DNA from: Oncomelania hupensis
Taxonomy: Eukaryota; Mollusca; Gastropoda; Littorinimorpha; Pomatiopsidae
DNA length: 64,000 nt
Direction: 5' to 3'
Assembly (NCBI GenBank): GCA_036898135.1
Contig: CM072523.1
Location: 31,250,811 to 31,314,810, forward strand
Under the pieces are notes generated by a model. The model was not told the DNA's origin. It saw only the letters and a program-made list of their open reading frames with translations, and searched no databases. A program made the position numbers and the translations under genes. Positions 36,701-42,080 of this stretch are shown piece after piece. The first letter of the stretch is position 1. Each line of letters starts with the position of its first letter.

Positions 36701-37668
36701 GCAACCGTGAGCACATTCCAGAAGAGTCACAGTAAGATATCGGCATCCGTTATCTGTGCTATATTGATCGAAAGGTTCCTTGCATGCCTAGCTCATAGTG
36801 TACAGACATCCCTGCCAATAAGCGAAAAAGGAAAGTTGACAACTTTCCTACAATAACTTGCATCGCGAGGACCTACTCGGCAATAGCTATCATTAAAGTG
36901 AAATCGGGGTGTCGGATAGTGCAGTGGTTGGAGCACTCGCTACTGTGTCGAAAGTGAAGCACCGTCCGGTGCGGTTAGCACTTGGATGGGTGACCGCTAA
37001 GGTGTGAAGCGACAAACAACAACGCCCCCAGTTGACTCAACTGTGATTGAGTACCTACTCTCTTGAGGGTGGGGAAGGTAAAGCAGCGAGGGAGAGAGAT
37101 GGGCATCACCCTCATTACGCTGGCCCAAGATAAGTGTGATCTCCAACATCACGCTCCCCTACGGCCACAAGGCTATGGGACTACCTTTACCTTTACCTTT
37201 ACCTAAAGTGAAATCACCCTGTTTTGTAGCAATGGACGCATTCAATGCAAACTTAAAACCACAACCAAAAACCACAACAACAAACACAACAACACAGAAC
37301 TAATATTAATTTCCCGATAAAAAGGGACAATAAAGCATTAAAATCTAAAAATCTAAATCTAAATCTAAATATGTTAAAGCGTGTTATAGCGACTGGCTAA
37401 CACTTACCATAGGCTCATCCGTGTTCTTCTGAAACTGCACCAGGCGAACACGGAGCACGCTGTTGTCGCCATCCATGGTGGGCATTCCCTGGTGTGGACC
37501 CTCCAGCGCCCCGAGCCTCTCCCCCGCCTGCCCGTTGAGGTAGGGCGGGACGGGGGCGTGAGCGTGAGCGTGGGGCAGCGTGCCGTGGGCTGGGGGTCCC
37601 CCCGTCACATGCGGCCCGTCGTCCGTGTACACCTCGTGGGCCACTACGTCGTGCGCCTGTAGCAAAGC
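7835..37668 (-). CDS. CASK: CASK (CAMGUK/LIN-2) MAGUK scaffold, 3' half of the gene, multi-exon, 5' incomplete
   Basis: CASK is a multidomain scaffold at synapses and epithelial junctions; family members bind neurexin/syndecan tails through the PDZ domain and other partners through L27, SH3 and GK domains. The exons encode, in order, the end of the second L27 domain with a proline/histidine-rich linker, the PDZ domain ([23 protein letters not shown]), an SH3 domain ([26 protein letters not shown]), the hook region ([18 protein letters not shown]) and a guanylate-kinase domain ([18 protein letters not shown], then YPIPHTTRPPR) ending in the CASK signature QWVPVSWVY before TAA. All junctions are GT/AG and all phases agree (0,1,0,0,0,1,1,1,0,0). 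As in insect CASK, and unlike mammals, no long insert separates PDZ from SH3. The CaM-kinase-like domain and first L27 exons were not found up to 64000. Recognition rests on known family motifs; exon borders are by eye. Confidence 0.95.
9370..9733. repeat. Degenerate ~180-bp tandem units containing copies of a CASK exon 3' end
   Basis: Two diverged units precede the exon at 9734-9829 on the plus strand. Each starts like gttatttagc-ttagacttaca and shares later blocks (acatc-ccaaaatattttcc; atttggaccag). Read on minus, each unit carries a version of the exon's tail plus donor: [10 protein letters not shown]|gtaagt in the nearer and NGWKDINIS|gtaaag in the farther unit. The array lies in the last CASK intron. 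Confidence 0.7.
9565..9600 (-). CDS. Candidate 36-nt microexon next to CASK alternative exon B
   Basis: A 36-nt open segment, phase 0/0, bounded by a good acceptor (taattttcattag) and a consensus donor (GAT|GTAAGTG). It encodes [12 protein letters not shown], whose end DLKNID matches the DLKNIN end of the exon at 9734-9829. It could be inserted before the terminal exon without changing frame. It may instead be a decayed duplicate of the exon's 3' end. No homologous insert is known to me in other CASK proteins. Confidence 0.35.
9734..9829 (-). CDS. CASK: CASK alternative exon B: GK core strand with charged tail
   Basis: 96 nt, phase 0/0. It encodes [20 protein letters not shown], then [12 protein letters not shown]. 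The first 20 residues are homologous to the exon at 11674-11754; the tail is five residues longer and Lys/Asp-rich. Acceptor cttgttgcag|GCG; donor AAT|GTAAGT. Either exon joins in frame to the terminal exon. The tail and its donor recur in decayed copies just downstream. Confidence 0.9.
10063..10847 (+). mobile_element. 5'-truncated non-LTR retrotransposon fragment (LINE family 1), RT C-terminus
   Basis: The translation (in two frames) gives the end of a LINE reverse transcriptase: [11 protein letters not shown] after the catalytic site, [60 protein letters not shown]. The catalytic box reads FADG rather than FADD. The 3' end has a GGATA-type tail. Flanking 14-bp target-site duplications (tattcagagttttg at 10049, tattcagaattttg at 10848; one mismatch) define the ends. 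It is inactive, sitting in a CASK intron. Confidence 0.9.
11674..11754 (-). CDS. CASK: CASK alternative exon A: GK core strand
   Basis: 81 nt, phase 0/0. It encodes [20 protein letters not shown], then TLPNIHQ. It fits between ILDVEPQ and DSSLERL, where all CASK proteins have an ALKVLR...FIAAP segment. Acceptor tcttcaccag|GCA; donor CAG|GTAGTT. A second exon with the same core lies 1.8 kb downstream, so the pair looks mutually exclusive. The tail after FIAAP (TLPNIHQ) resembles the length of the insect form. Confidence 0.9.
11796..12275. repeat. Degenerate ~155-bp tandem array with (ACAAT)n blocks
   Basis: The block tgtacaaagta-aaaaactttgat-tcagtatctg recurs at about 11798 and 11955, each followed by (caata)n and by gaacaactt-gttgtctgatacgaa. 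A third, more diverged unit follows to 12275. The (TATTG)n tails, read on minus, resemble retroposon ends, so tandem copies of a retroposon tail are possible. It lies 40 bp upstream of the acceptor of the CASK exon at 11674-11754. Confidence 0.65.
12420..12565. repeat. Imperfect ATC trinucleotide repeat
   Basis: Interrupted catcat/atcatt runs in the intron directly downstream of the CASK exon at 12607-12809, ending about 40 nt from its donor. Confidence 0.85.
12607..12809 (-). CDS. CASK: CASK exon: GK central region
   Basis: 203 nt, phase 1 in and phase 0 out. It encodes [60 protein letters not shown] and ILDVEPQ. The first codon is completed by the previous exon (H from C|AC), restoring PHTTRPPR. 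This is the GMP-binding-like lobe of the GK fold. Acceptor tgtgctcag|AC; donor CCGCAG|GTATGG. Confidence 0.96.
13028..13330. other. G-rich intronic stretch
   Basis: Runs of ggggtggggggatggggggggggg at the left and gtgggggggtggggatgggg at the right could form G-quadruplexes on the plus strand (C-rich in the CASK transcript). Nothing coding is seen. Confidence 0.4.
13470..13626 (-). mobile_element. LINE family 1, 3'-end fragment
   Basis: On minus it encodes NRERWST-type and REWTGVT-type motifs and ends with a (GGATA)n tail, like the copies ending at 10847 and 49183. Strongly 5'-truncated (about 155 bp). Confidence 0.8.
13690..14745. mobile_element. Unclassified dispersed repeat rich in AAGGTCAAGGTCA motifs
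   Basis: Multiple aaggtcaaggtcac / gaggtcaaagtcatcc motifs occur, and the right end has the hairpin-like gggcttcgccct next to ctccataaggag. No coding domain or clear terminal repeat was found. The motif style resembles repeats common in mollusc genomes; the class is unknown. Confidence 0.4.
14760..16510. other. Intronic sequence with no recognised feature
   Basis: Part of a long CASK intron. Local GC-rich patches (near 14870-14950 and 15410-15560) suggest old inserted repeats, but no domain, terminal repeat or target-site duplication was seen. Confidence 0.5.
16520..16600 (-). CDS. CASK: CASK exon: GK P-loop-like segment
   Basis: 81 nt, phase 1/1. It encodes [20 protein letters not shown], then FAYPIP. 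This is the degenerate P-loop of MAGUK guanylate-kinase domains, which bind partners rather than phosphorylate GMP. Acceptor tgtattcag|GT; donor CCTC|GTAAGT. Confidence 0.95.
17079..17154. repeat. (CAT)n microsatellite
   Basis: About 25 near-perfect CAT units, 140 nt downstream (in transcription) of the CASK exon at 17295-17435. Poly-His/poly-Met frames here are artefacts. Confidence 0.98.
17295..17435 (-). CDS. CASK: CASK exon: hook and start of guanylate-kinase domain
   Basis: 141 nt, phase 1 in and phase 1 out. It encodes [20 protein letters not shown], then [16 protein letters not shown] and [10 protein letters not shown], the SH3-GK hook followed by the first GK strand. Acceptor gctgtgcag|TG; donor CTGG|GTAAAA. 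The split Gly codon continues into the P-loop-like GAHGVGRR in the next exon. Confidence 0.95.
17522..18120 (-). mobile_element. Family D retroposon, minus copy, near full length, diverged
   Basis: Read on minus, it follows the D copies at 30670, 47571 and 51665: ggggtttc... gtgcttt-aattcccactg..., then cggtcctgatt-ggctc...tgctggacc, and ends in a short (ACTA)n-type tail. The tail sequence is the subfamily also seen at 23283. No open frame; presumably mobilised in trans. Confidence 0.75.
18165..18252. repeat. Imperfect (GA)n microsatellite
   Basis: gagaga with periodic gt interruptions, about 88 bp. Intronic. Confidence 0.95.
18745..18806 (-). mobile_element. Family D, 3' tail-only copy
   Basis: On minus it reads tcctgatttggcttggaaga, gtctgctggacctaaagcaa, then (TGTAA)n. 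Only the last ~45 bp of D plus the tail is present, as expected for extreme 5' truncation. Confidence 0.75.
19094..19241 (-). CDS. CASK: CASK exon: SH3 second half
   Basis: 148 nt, phase 0 in and phase 1 out. It encodes [20 protein letters not shown], then [14 protein letters not shown] and a charged stretch ending KREHA. NWWQ and [12 protein letters not shown] are conserved SH3/CASK residues. Acceptor tatgtacag|GTG; donor GCAG|GTAAGT. Confidence 0.95.
19563..19661 (-). CDS. CASK: CASK exon: SH3 first half
   Basis: 99 nt, phase 0/0. It encodes [20 protein letters not shown], then [20 protein letters not shown] is the SH3 signature and DDLIPC-x-x-AG is specific to the CASK/MPP group. Acceptor tatttttag|ATA; donor AAG|GTGAGC. 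Confidence 0.94.
20033..20275 (+). mobile_element. SINE family S1, 5'-truncated copy
   Basis: Shares ggta-tggatgcagtcaat, the central tagcgatctccctgccttta block and gatcgctgctctt...gcgtatatagca with the copies at 33308 and 62577. It lacks the tRNA-like head, and the ATT tail is reduced to attattat. Confidence 0.8.
21395..21463 (-). CDS. CASK: CASK alternative exon B: last PDZ strand, canonical form
   Basis: 69 nt, phase 0/0. It encodes [20 protein letters not shown] then LCE, very close to the canonical CASK PDZ end (RGS-I-x-x-K-I-x-PSYR). Acceptor tttccag|AAAG; donor GAG|GTAACC. It joins in frame to [11 protein letters not shown] of the SH3 exon. It is interchangeable in frame with the exon at 21909-21989. 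Confidence 0.9.
21909..21989 (-). CDS. CASK: CASK alternative exon A: last PDZ strand, variant form
   Basis: 81 nt, phase 0/0. It encodes [20 protein letters not shown] then DSVLNKE, aligned with the canonical last PDZ strand (R-G-[SA]-[IV]-x-x-K-[IV]-[IV]-P) but with a longer, more polar tail. Acceptor gactacag|CGT and donor GAG|GTGAGT are good. It lies 446 nt upstream, in transcription order, of a second exon encoding the same segment. Including both would duplicate the strand, so mutually exclusive splicing is inferred. A (GAT)n run in the transcript ends about 15 nt before the acceptor. Confidence 0.82.
22006..22073. repeat. (ATC)n microsatellite abutting a CASK acceptor
   Basis: About 22 perfect ATC units ending 15 nt before the acceptor AG of the CASK alternative exon at 21909-21989 (GAU repeats in the transcript). 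Confidence 0.98.
22499..22584 (-). CDS. CASK: CASK exon: PDZ middle
   Basis: 86 nt, phase 1 in and phase 0 out. It encodes [20 protein letters not shown] and then VEALQRIL, the GDEI-x-x-ING motif and helix 2 typical of PDZ domains and specifically of CASK. Acceptor ctttaag|GA; donor CTG|GTAAGAAT. The split glycine codon (G|GA) joins cleanly to the exon at 32856. Confidence 0.95.
23186..23272. repeat. (CA)n followed by (CT)n
   Basis: (ACAC)n to about 23215, then (CT)n to about 23272, both nearly perfect. Confidence 0.95.
23283..23348 (+). mobile_element. Family D, 3' tail-only copy, (AACT)n tail
   Basis: tggtcctgattcggctcttt then gctggacc and (actaact)n. It matches the diverged subfamily tail of the minus copy at 17522. 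Confidence 0.65.
23774..23880. repeat. (AAG)n microsatellite
   Basis: About 35 AAG units followed by (CAA)n. The long poly-Phe/Leu frames opposite are artefacts. Confidence 0.98.
24242..24318. repeat. (AAG)n microsatellite
   Basis: About 25 AAG units passing into GGA units. Confidence 0.98.
24945..25579 (-). repeat. 3' LTR of the minus-strand LTR element
   Basis: 635 bp, TGTTAC...GTAACA. Sets the reference for the SINE-interrupted partner LTR at 29853-30664. Confidence 0.95.
25684..25855. repeat. ~63-bp tandem repeat in the 3' region of the LTR element
   Basis: gtcaatgttcacagttcatt and cacacagagtcaatgtttct recur about 2.7 times between the pol stop and the polypurine tract. Confidence 0.85.
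25842..28232 (-). CDS. pol of the LTR element: protease, integrase, RT flanks only
   Basis: One open frame of 796 codons, directly following and in frame with gag after a single UGA. Aspartic protease with catalytic DSG at 28029-28037. Integrase: zinc-binding H/H at HDSMGGH and C/C at CRSC (27357 to 27245), catalytic D in LDLIGEI, D in TDLGTQF, E in GLVEKFN, and the GPY module WKGPYEVE. Then the RT N-terminal lead ([20 protein letters not shown]) runs to about 26100. There the frame jumps to [10 protein letters not shown], which in the family follows the YxDD motif. Fingers, palm and the YxDD box are therefore missing in frame, as is RNase H. What remains could yield protease and integrase but no polymerase. 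Family assignment is firm; expression is unknown. Confidence 0.9.
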   Translation of the reverse strand, partial: GGSVILPSETKRTATPADVQECMTDGQLLLANGKSIPVVASAAVTVQNMPVSKGRVGNHEVTVLRDSGCSGVIVREDLIAKEQFTGDSKWTLMADSKCVRSPVAKIHVNTPFYIGEVEAVCLKKLLYDLMIGNIDGARRPDDPDPEWSPASTQRVEVVEEDPLPFPDGDLSELLRDNVVTPAQPCRPEIVGAVTTRAQAKRDKTSTPLKVADNSKAAIVDRGKLIQLQEADSTLNKYRNRQDHVTKGSGTVYFEVKAKILYRIFQHPRVNGGKPLRQVLVPLPLRRQVLEVAHDSMGGHLGIKKTSDRIQAVLYWPGLHADVSRFCRSCDISQKTIPRGRVPKVPMQRMPLIDRPFKRVALDLIGEIRPPSEEGHRWVLTLVDYATRYPEAVPLKRIDTETVAEALVDMFSRLGVPEEILTDLGTQFVSDCMKEVNRLLSIRHLTTTPYHPMCNGLVEKFNATLKSTLKKLCSEQPRQWHRYINALLFAYREVPQESTGFSPFELLYGRTIRGPMHILKELWTKEVETPEVKSSYQYVFELREKLEQTLEIARENLKKSQDCGKHYYDRRAVNRKFKPGNKVLVLLPTDHNKLLMQWKGPYEVETVVRINDYKVNVGQHSKIYHANLLKLYVERPSETVQAATAAEIDNSFDSEELLELGDFHSKEGIDEVKLGPGLTEGQKLELKDLMGEFPHSFSDVPGSTTLVEHEVHTQTWKEHLQTLRELFHRPAEANLTVRPSECILGADNVDCVGHPTEEKDNGGCTDSRKAHVIVVFDPGPMTTATDEGVVSLRMKKH
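28233..29336 (-). CDS. gag of the LTR element, apparently intact
   Basis: 367 residues from the ATG ([12 protein letters not shown]). An Arg/Glu-rich coiled coil (about residues 35-95) is followed by a capsid-like retrotransposon gag domain ([20 protein letters not shown] ... [12 protein letters not shown]) and a CCHC zinc knuckle [14 protein letters not shown] (C-x2-C-x4-H-x4-C), then a basic tail. The frame extends upstream without a stop, but this ATG starts the family-like sequence. It ends at UGA, followed by GGCGGG, and pol continues in the same frame. Gag packages the element's RNA; an intact copy could still supply particles. Confidence 0.9.
   Translation of the reverse strand: MADFWQKGVELNLKGKQLMEYVKCQERILREEREEQRRREERELEEKRREVEEQRRREEREEQRQREEREEERRREEREAERQFQLEMARIQQQQHAPHVISDFKAPKLPAFVDENDQIDSYLARFERFAESAKWQRQDWAIILSALLTGKALDVYSRLSNNDAKDYDVLKAALLQCYNFTEKGYRQRFRECRPLSDETPKQFVERLSSYLHKWVELSGKGKTYESLHELIVREQLLNACPKDLAIHLEIQKLQTLKDVAEAAERYLIAHEKTLGPPSATKHFQKTASHGNQIQGSQTSQRHTDSTPPPREGHSRGCFTCNATDHRAANCPQNKSSGQRGSTDNAAVGNRQRRFSNQRQNSRSDHQV
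29853..30664 (-). repeat. 5' LTR of the minus-strand LTR element, with SINE insertion
   Basis: 812 bp: the same LTR as at 24945-25579 plus a 177-bp SINE with a 3-bp duplication (aat) and a 3-bp microsatellite difference, which accounts exactly for the length. Confidence 0.95.
30081..30257 (-). mobile_element. tRNA-derived SINE family S2
   Basis: On minus it begins ggcagggatagctcagtggt, with perfect RNA polymerase III box A (TAGCTCAGTGG) and box B (GGTTCGAATCC). A body follows with tgagaagctctctgagcttg-type sequence, ending at tatataagagaactctcttt. It is absent from the partner LTR, so it inserted after the LTR element. Not a functional tRNA: no acceptor stem or anticodon arm closes. Confidence 0.9.
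32119..32312. repeat. Two (GA)n microsatellites around a D tail
   Basis: (GA)n at 32119-32175 and again at 32244-32312, separated by the D tail-only copy. Confidence 0.95.
32176..32243 (-). mobile_element. Family D, 3' tail-only copy, (TTGTA)n tail
   Basis: On minus: ggtcctgatttggctcggaa, gagtccgctggacctaaagc, aataacc, then (TTGTA)n. It is inserted within a (GA)n microsatellite. Confidence 0.8.
32856..32934 (-). CDS. CASK: CASK exon: PDZ carboxylate-binding loop and beta strands
   Basis: 79 nt, phase 0 in and phase 1 out. It encodes [20 protein letters not shown] followed by GMIHRQ; GITLK holds the carboxylate-binding turn of the PDZ ligand groove. The acceptor is tgtgtttgcag|GGT and the donor CAAG|GTTAGT. 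A mariner remnant ends only about 40 bp upstream of the acceptor. Confidence 0.95.
32976..33989 (-). mobile_element. mariner-type DNA transposon remnant, interrupted by a SINE
   Basis: Terminal inverted repeats start cagcgtgggccaataaaatg at the left and cagggagtgaaaataaaatt at the right (read inward), and each is flanked by TA, the mariner target duplication. On minus the remnant encodes [18 protein letters not shown], the WPxxSPDLxPxDYFLWG region including the last catalytic aspartate, then a stop where the conserved Trp would be. After the SINE comes NNPQTIEA and [14 protein letters not shown] C-terminus. Frames are broken and the N-terminal half is missing, so it is dead. Its left end is about 40 bp upstream of a CASK acceptor. 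Confidence 0.85.
33308..33735 (+). mobile_element. SINE family S1, full-length copy with tRNA-like head
   Basis: The head ggtggcctcgtggcgcgttg...gggttcgattcccgc has a perfect box B (GGTTCGATTCC) and a box A-like element. The body carries gaggtcaccgagggttttct, then taatagcgatctctctgcct and gatcgccgcgctttgagcct, and the tail is (ATT)n of about 43 bp. Inserted in the mariner remnant. The tRNA-like head is not a functional tRNA. Confidence 0.88.
34141..36415 (-). mobile_element. LINE family 1 fragment, interrupted by a solo LTR
   Basis: 5' part 35674-36415 (minus): [20 protein letters not shown], then [60 protein letters not shown] and RWST. The 3' end resumes at 34141-34221 (ctgattaaacgatcatctgg) with a short internal duplication. 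Frameshifts between the RT blocks make it a pseudogene. Confidence 0.85.
34222..35673 (+). mobile_element. Solo LTR related to the plus-strand LTR element
   Basis: Starts TGTCACAATAGG and ends CATCACA. Its right part matches the LTR of 39372-45637 (aataaatgtgtgat-tt-actg, aagtggctggacta, gagctaaaca-ataaat, ccattgtgcagag). Flanks atact/gtact suggest a 5-bp target duplication with one change. No internal region is present. It splits a minus-strand LINE copy. 1452 bp against 1083 bp for the relative, so it is a different subfamily or has internal gains. Confidence 0.7.
36906..37203 (+). mobile_element. SINE family S3 with 5S rRNA-like internal promoter
   Basis: A 298-bp element flanked by a perfect 12-bp duplication taaagtgaaatc (36894-36905 and 37204-37215). 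Residues 36951-36998 match the internal control region of eukaryotic 5S rRNA, including ggttagcacttggatgggtg then accgc (box C; canonical 5S has ggttagTacttggatgggtgaccgc) and aaagtgaagcaccgtcc (box A). Before it lies a tRNA D-arm-like box, tagtgcagtggttggagcac. The tail is (ACCTTT)n. Recalled 5S sequence is the basis; no full 5S gene is present. Confidence 0.85.
37408..37668 (-). CDS. CASK: CASK exon: end of L27-C, linker, start of PDZ
   Basis: Encodes 87 codons, phase 0 at both ends. It begins [14 protein letters not shown] (end of the second L27 domain), passes through a linker rich in Gly, Pro and His ([20 protein letters not shown]), and ends [15 protein letters not shown], the first strand of the CASK PDZ domain. 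The donor is ATG|GTAAGTG. The acceptor chosen is ttccag|GCT because it keeps the frame and fits the family. A second AG 12 nt further in (ctacag|GCG) would also keep the frame. The linker is longer and more His/Pro-rich than the vertebrate one as I recall it. A ~148-bp GA/CT microsatellite lies about 65 nt upstream of the acceptor. Confidence 0.88.
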
Positions 37669-37728
37669 CTGGAACATGGAAGCACAGCTCAGCTCAGAGG
37701 CGGTGAGATTTCCTACGCCTATTGTAAG

Positions 37729-37880
<152 letters not shown>

Positions 37881-38029
37881 GACGGTGAGAATGAGAAAGG
37901 GTGTAAATGCCCAAATGGCAGAATATTGAAAAGGGGAGACTTGTAGACAATGACTTGAGAAGAGAAGAGACGGAAAAGGAACATGGGAAGGACAAGAGAC
38001 AGGAAGAACGAGACGAAAACAATATACAC

Positions 38030-38528
38030 CCTCGGCTAACGTCTGATGCGATATAAAAATAAGGAGAAAAGGACAGGGGAGATTATTTCAGGCTTAGGAA
38101 ATAGCGGACAGCGAGTAATAGACAGATATGATCGATCAGGGACTTAACAGAGAGTCAGTGAATCGCAAGGAACATTATCCAGTTTATCCCTCCACGGTAC
38201 ATCTTCCAACCGAGAAAATCAAATTACGTATTACTGTCTTTGCACTGTTGTCATGAATGCCATAAGCTCCAGTAACTCACTCACGCAATATCTTAATTCC
38301 ACCGCGATTTTCATGCAGTACTGGCATGGATACGACTACGACAACTTTATTATCGCCACGAGAAATTACAACGTGGCGTACATAATACAAAACCAAAAAT
38401 GTAGGATTATGGTTTGCACACTCAAACACTGCGTTCATACACACAGACACACACACTCTCCACACACACACACACACACACTAGCTTTACAAACGAGGAC
38501 ATCATGAAGCCGACGACGACGACGATGT

Positions 38529-38570
<42 letters not shown>

Positions 38571-39371
38571 CGACGACGACGACAATGGTGATGCTGCTGC
38601 ATCTAGGACAAATGTGTGCATAAAAGTAAAAAAATAAAACAAATAAAATGACAATGAAAATGTCACTAAACAAAGATTTACTTTGTTTAATGTTAACAAT
38701 GAATTAATAATGGTTTCTCAATATTTTAACAATGAAAACGTCGGTAGTTTGTATTCCCATGGCGCAAAAGAACGGTGTTTCATAATGTTAAGGCTAGCAA
38801 CTTCGGAGAGATACAAACAAGGTTTTATCTCCATTCAGCTTACACAATGCCAACCATTTCTTGGGAGGGAAAGAAAACGCAAAATAAAAATGACTGTTTT
38901 TATTGTTAATTAAATCACATTAAGTTTATAATTTTTGGAAAAAATAAAAGATTATTTCCTTGTTGTTGTTTTTTCAATTTCAAATAAAAAAATTTCGTAA
39001 AGAAATAAACATCTTCGACGTTTATTTCGAATTAGCAATTGTTATGCCTTCACTTCAATGTTTACTGTCGAGTTAGTTGCCTGAACCTTTTAATTGATTA
39101 TCATTAACCTCTCCTCTCTGGACGAACCACAAAAGAATCATTGAATATTAAAAAATTTTTTTAGTATGTTTATACAAAACAACAGATATTTGTAAAAACC
39201 TTTCAATAAAATGTGCTTTATTTTTTCTTATTCTAGCTGCATCTTTTGCAATCCTTTTAGTTTAAATAATTAAAACCACCTCTAGCCGATGGACGACAAA
39301 ATAACAATTTAAAAGGAAATGAAAGATTTCCAAAGCTCTGACCACTCCCTATTCCCTCCAGCACTACCCCG
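38030..39371. other. Intronic or upstream sequence with one (GAT)n repeat
   Basis: Apart from (CA)n at about 38457-38482 and (GAT)n at 38526-38571 flanked by (GAC)n, no recognisable feature. AT-rich to the right. No CASK L27 exon was seen here. Confidence 0.5.
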
Positions 39372-40454
39372 TGTCATAAATTGGCTAGTTTTAACTCTGC
39401 TTGTTGACTATTTAGCCATGTGTAGTCTTTGTAACAGTAGAGAAGTTAGACTATTACACAGCAGCAATTAAATTACACAGCAGACCACACACGGCGAGCG
39501 AGCCACCCACATCGCAGTGAGTCAGCACTTGAGTTTTGAATCGGACCGTTTTAACCAATCAGAGCAGGCTCAGTGGGTAGAGCAGTTTTGACTGTGTCAG
39601 AGCCTAACACAGTTTGAATCAGTCGTGTGTGAGACGAGGAAGAAGTAACATCTCCTTAGCTAGCAGAGAACTATCTTCACTCATAGACCAGGAAGCAGGA
39701 CTTAGAATCTCAGAATTCTATTTAGTCAACACGGGCCTGAACTTGTCAGACAGACGAGCAGGCGAGCTATCCCGAGCTATCCCGAGCTATCCTGTGCACC
39801 CCACTCCACAGAAACGACTAGTTGGTTGAGGATCCTCTACCGCACAAGACGGAAAGAGCTGCCTTGAAAAACTCCCTGTCAGACCCCACAGCGTGGCAAG
39901 GGAACCCAACTACACAACGACACAGGTGGACCAGAAGCTACCTCACAGAAGGACTTCGAACCCCCACTCATGAGTTAAGTGCATAACACGAAGGTGCACT
40001 TAAACTGATCATAGCAGGACCACAGTAGTCCAACTCTTCAGAAACTGTAAAACTGACCACAGTAGTCCAAAGCTACATGAAATATATAGCCAAGTGCCCG
40101 AGGAAGAAATAACAGCTGCATAGACTATCAGCGATCGAACTATTAGCATTGAAAGAGACTTTTTAAGTTAGATTAGTACTTAGAGAATCTTGTATAGAGT
40201 AGAAGAAATAAATGTGTGATTTTAACTGTTATCAAGTGGCTGGACTACATATGATTCATAGCCGTGTGAAAGCTAGTGTGGCAGTATTCTTTTACCATTT
40301 TTCTATCTATTTCTGTACCCCAACCTTAACACAGAACGAGCTAAACAAATAAATTTATTAAAGTAATTCATAGGGTGACTTACTAGCAGTTCCCACCGAA
40401 TAAACGTGAGGGTCCATAATTCCATTGTGCAGAGCCCATAAACCCCACGTGACA
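39372..40454 (+). repeat. 5' LTR of the plus-strand LTR element
   Basis: TGTCATAAATTGG...CCACGTGACA. It holds an aataaa-type signal (gaaataaatgtgtgat) near its right third. A short frame inside recurs identically in the other LTR and is not a gene. Confidence 0.95.
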
Positions 40455-40822
40455 CTTTAATTGGCGAGCCTAGCCAGGATCTGTGTATAATAGGAATTGG
40501 GTATAACCGGACCTAAGTACAATAAAATTAGATAACAGTAGGAGTAGTAGAATAACTTAGAATAGTGGTAACAAGGACTGATCAGTTGGGTGCACTATTC
40601 TTTAGTTAAAAACTTTTTTGCTTCAAATATTTTTGTGCCTGTATGTTGCATTGTTCTTTTGCAGGTTTTGCTTAAATAACTGTTGTATGCCATTTGACTC
40701 TTGTTTTATTCTATTATTGATTACGAATTGATGGTCTTTGCATTGTTTTTTATTGACTTGCAATATTGCTAGTGTTTTGGTATTCCACTTGATTCAGAGG
40801 TTGTTCATAGACACGTTTGGCA

Positions 40823-41107
40823 ATGTCGGACCCAGTGGCCTTGAGATTGCGTTTCAAGGAATTAGGGGAAGCTTTACACTTAGCAGGGGGAGACCTAATT
40901 GCGTATATCAATGCAGAGGTAGAGAAACAGGAGGCTAAGGCAGAGAGGGCAGCAGAGAGAGAGGCAAAGAAATTAGAAGCAGAGCAGAAGAAACTAGAGT
41001 TAGAAGCAGCAAGAGAGCAAAAGAAACTGGAACTAGAAGCAGAGCAGAAGAAATTAGAAGCAGAGCAGAAGAAATTAGAAGGCAGAGAGAGAAAACGAGG
41101 AAATTAG
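40823..41107 (+). pseudogene. gag N-terminal part, coiled coil, broken by frameshift
   Basis: From the ATG (MSDPVALRLRFKELGEALHL) a Lys/Glu/Ala-rich coiled coil of repeated E-A-E-Q-K-K-L heptad-like units runs to about 41085. The frame then fails and stops at 41107, while coiled-coil sequence continues in a neighbouring frame. The repetitive gaagcagagcagaagaaa units are a likely source of the slip. It belongs to the same gag as 41307-42080. Confidence 0.8.
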
Positions 41108-41306
41108 AGCTAGAAGCAGAACAGAAGAAGGTAGCAGCAGAGAGAGAAGCAGAAAGTTAGGAGATGGGAGTATGAGAGGGCAGAAAAGGAAAAAGACAGA
41201 CAGCATGAGTTAGAGCTAAGAAGATTGGGATCAGGAGCTTCAAGTTCTTCCTCAACCCCTTCCCCACTCAGATCAGCTAGAGGTAGCATCCAACCCTGTA
41301 CAAGGA

Positions 41307-42080
41307 ATGTCATTTCCACTGGGAACATTCAATGAGAGAGAAGAAGGTCTAGATCTCTATCTGACTAGGTTTGAGCGTCTAGCAACAGAGTACAAACTAG
41401 ATCCCACTCATTGGTCTTTTAAGCTTAGTCAAGGGCTTAGAGGAAAGGCTTATGACATCTACAGTAAGCTACCGACTGACAGAGTGACTGACTATCACAA
41501 AGTAAAAGAGGCACTCCTAACGGGATTCGAACTGACAGGAGAATGCTACCGGCAAAAATTCCGCACCAATCGGAGAGTGAAAGGAGAGAGCTATGCGCAG
41601 TTCGCGGATCGGTTGTCCACAATGCTGGATAAGTGGATTAGCCAGTCAGCCACGGCTAAAACGTATGATGGACTGACAGAACTGTTAGTATGGGAACAGC
41701 TACGGGAAACCATGACCCCCGAGCTGAGAACATTCTCAGTAGAGCAGGGCGCGGAAAGACTGGAAGATCTGGTCAAGGTCGCAGATAGGTACGTGGCCGC
41801 ACACGGAGAAGCCAAGAGCTTCAGGCGAGACCTAAAGCCTAACGGGAAAGAGGCACAGAAACGAAGCCCTAACCGGGAAGAGCGCACCGCGAATAACCGA
41901 ATAACCCCAGACCTGGGCAAAATAAAGGACCCAACACGGAATTCGGGAAAAGAGGTCCCGCAGAACAGAGACGGTATTGTTCGTTCTGCAACAGAAACAA
42001 TCACTCCACCGCAGAATGTTTCAAGTTGGCCGCACAACGTAGGGAAGAGCGCGAAAGCCGGCCAGCGCACAGAGTTCTAA
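41307..42080 (+). pseudogene. gag capsid-like part, broken
   Basis: Encodes the gag core (FNEREEGLDLYLTRFERLAT ... YRQKFRTNRRVKGESYAQFA ... LVWEQLRETMTPELRTF), homologous in layout to the gag of the minus element. The CCHC zinc knuckle (CSFCNRNNHSTAEC) lies near 41975-42015 in the frame that continues into pol, so a frame change occurs just before it. Whether this is programmed or damage cannot be told. Confidence 0.85.

Noticed and set aside
36951..36998. 5S rRNA gene
   Set aside because: Only the internal control region is present, within a 298-bp element with a target-site duplication.
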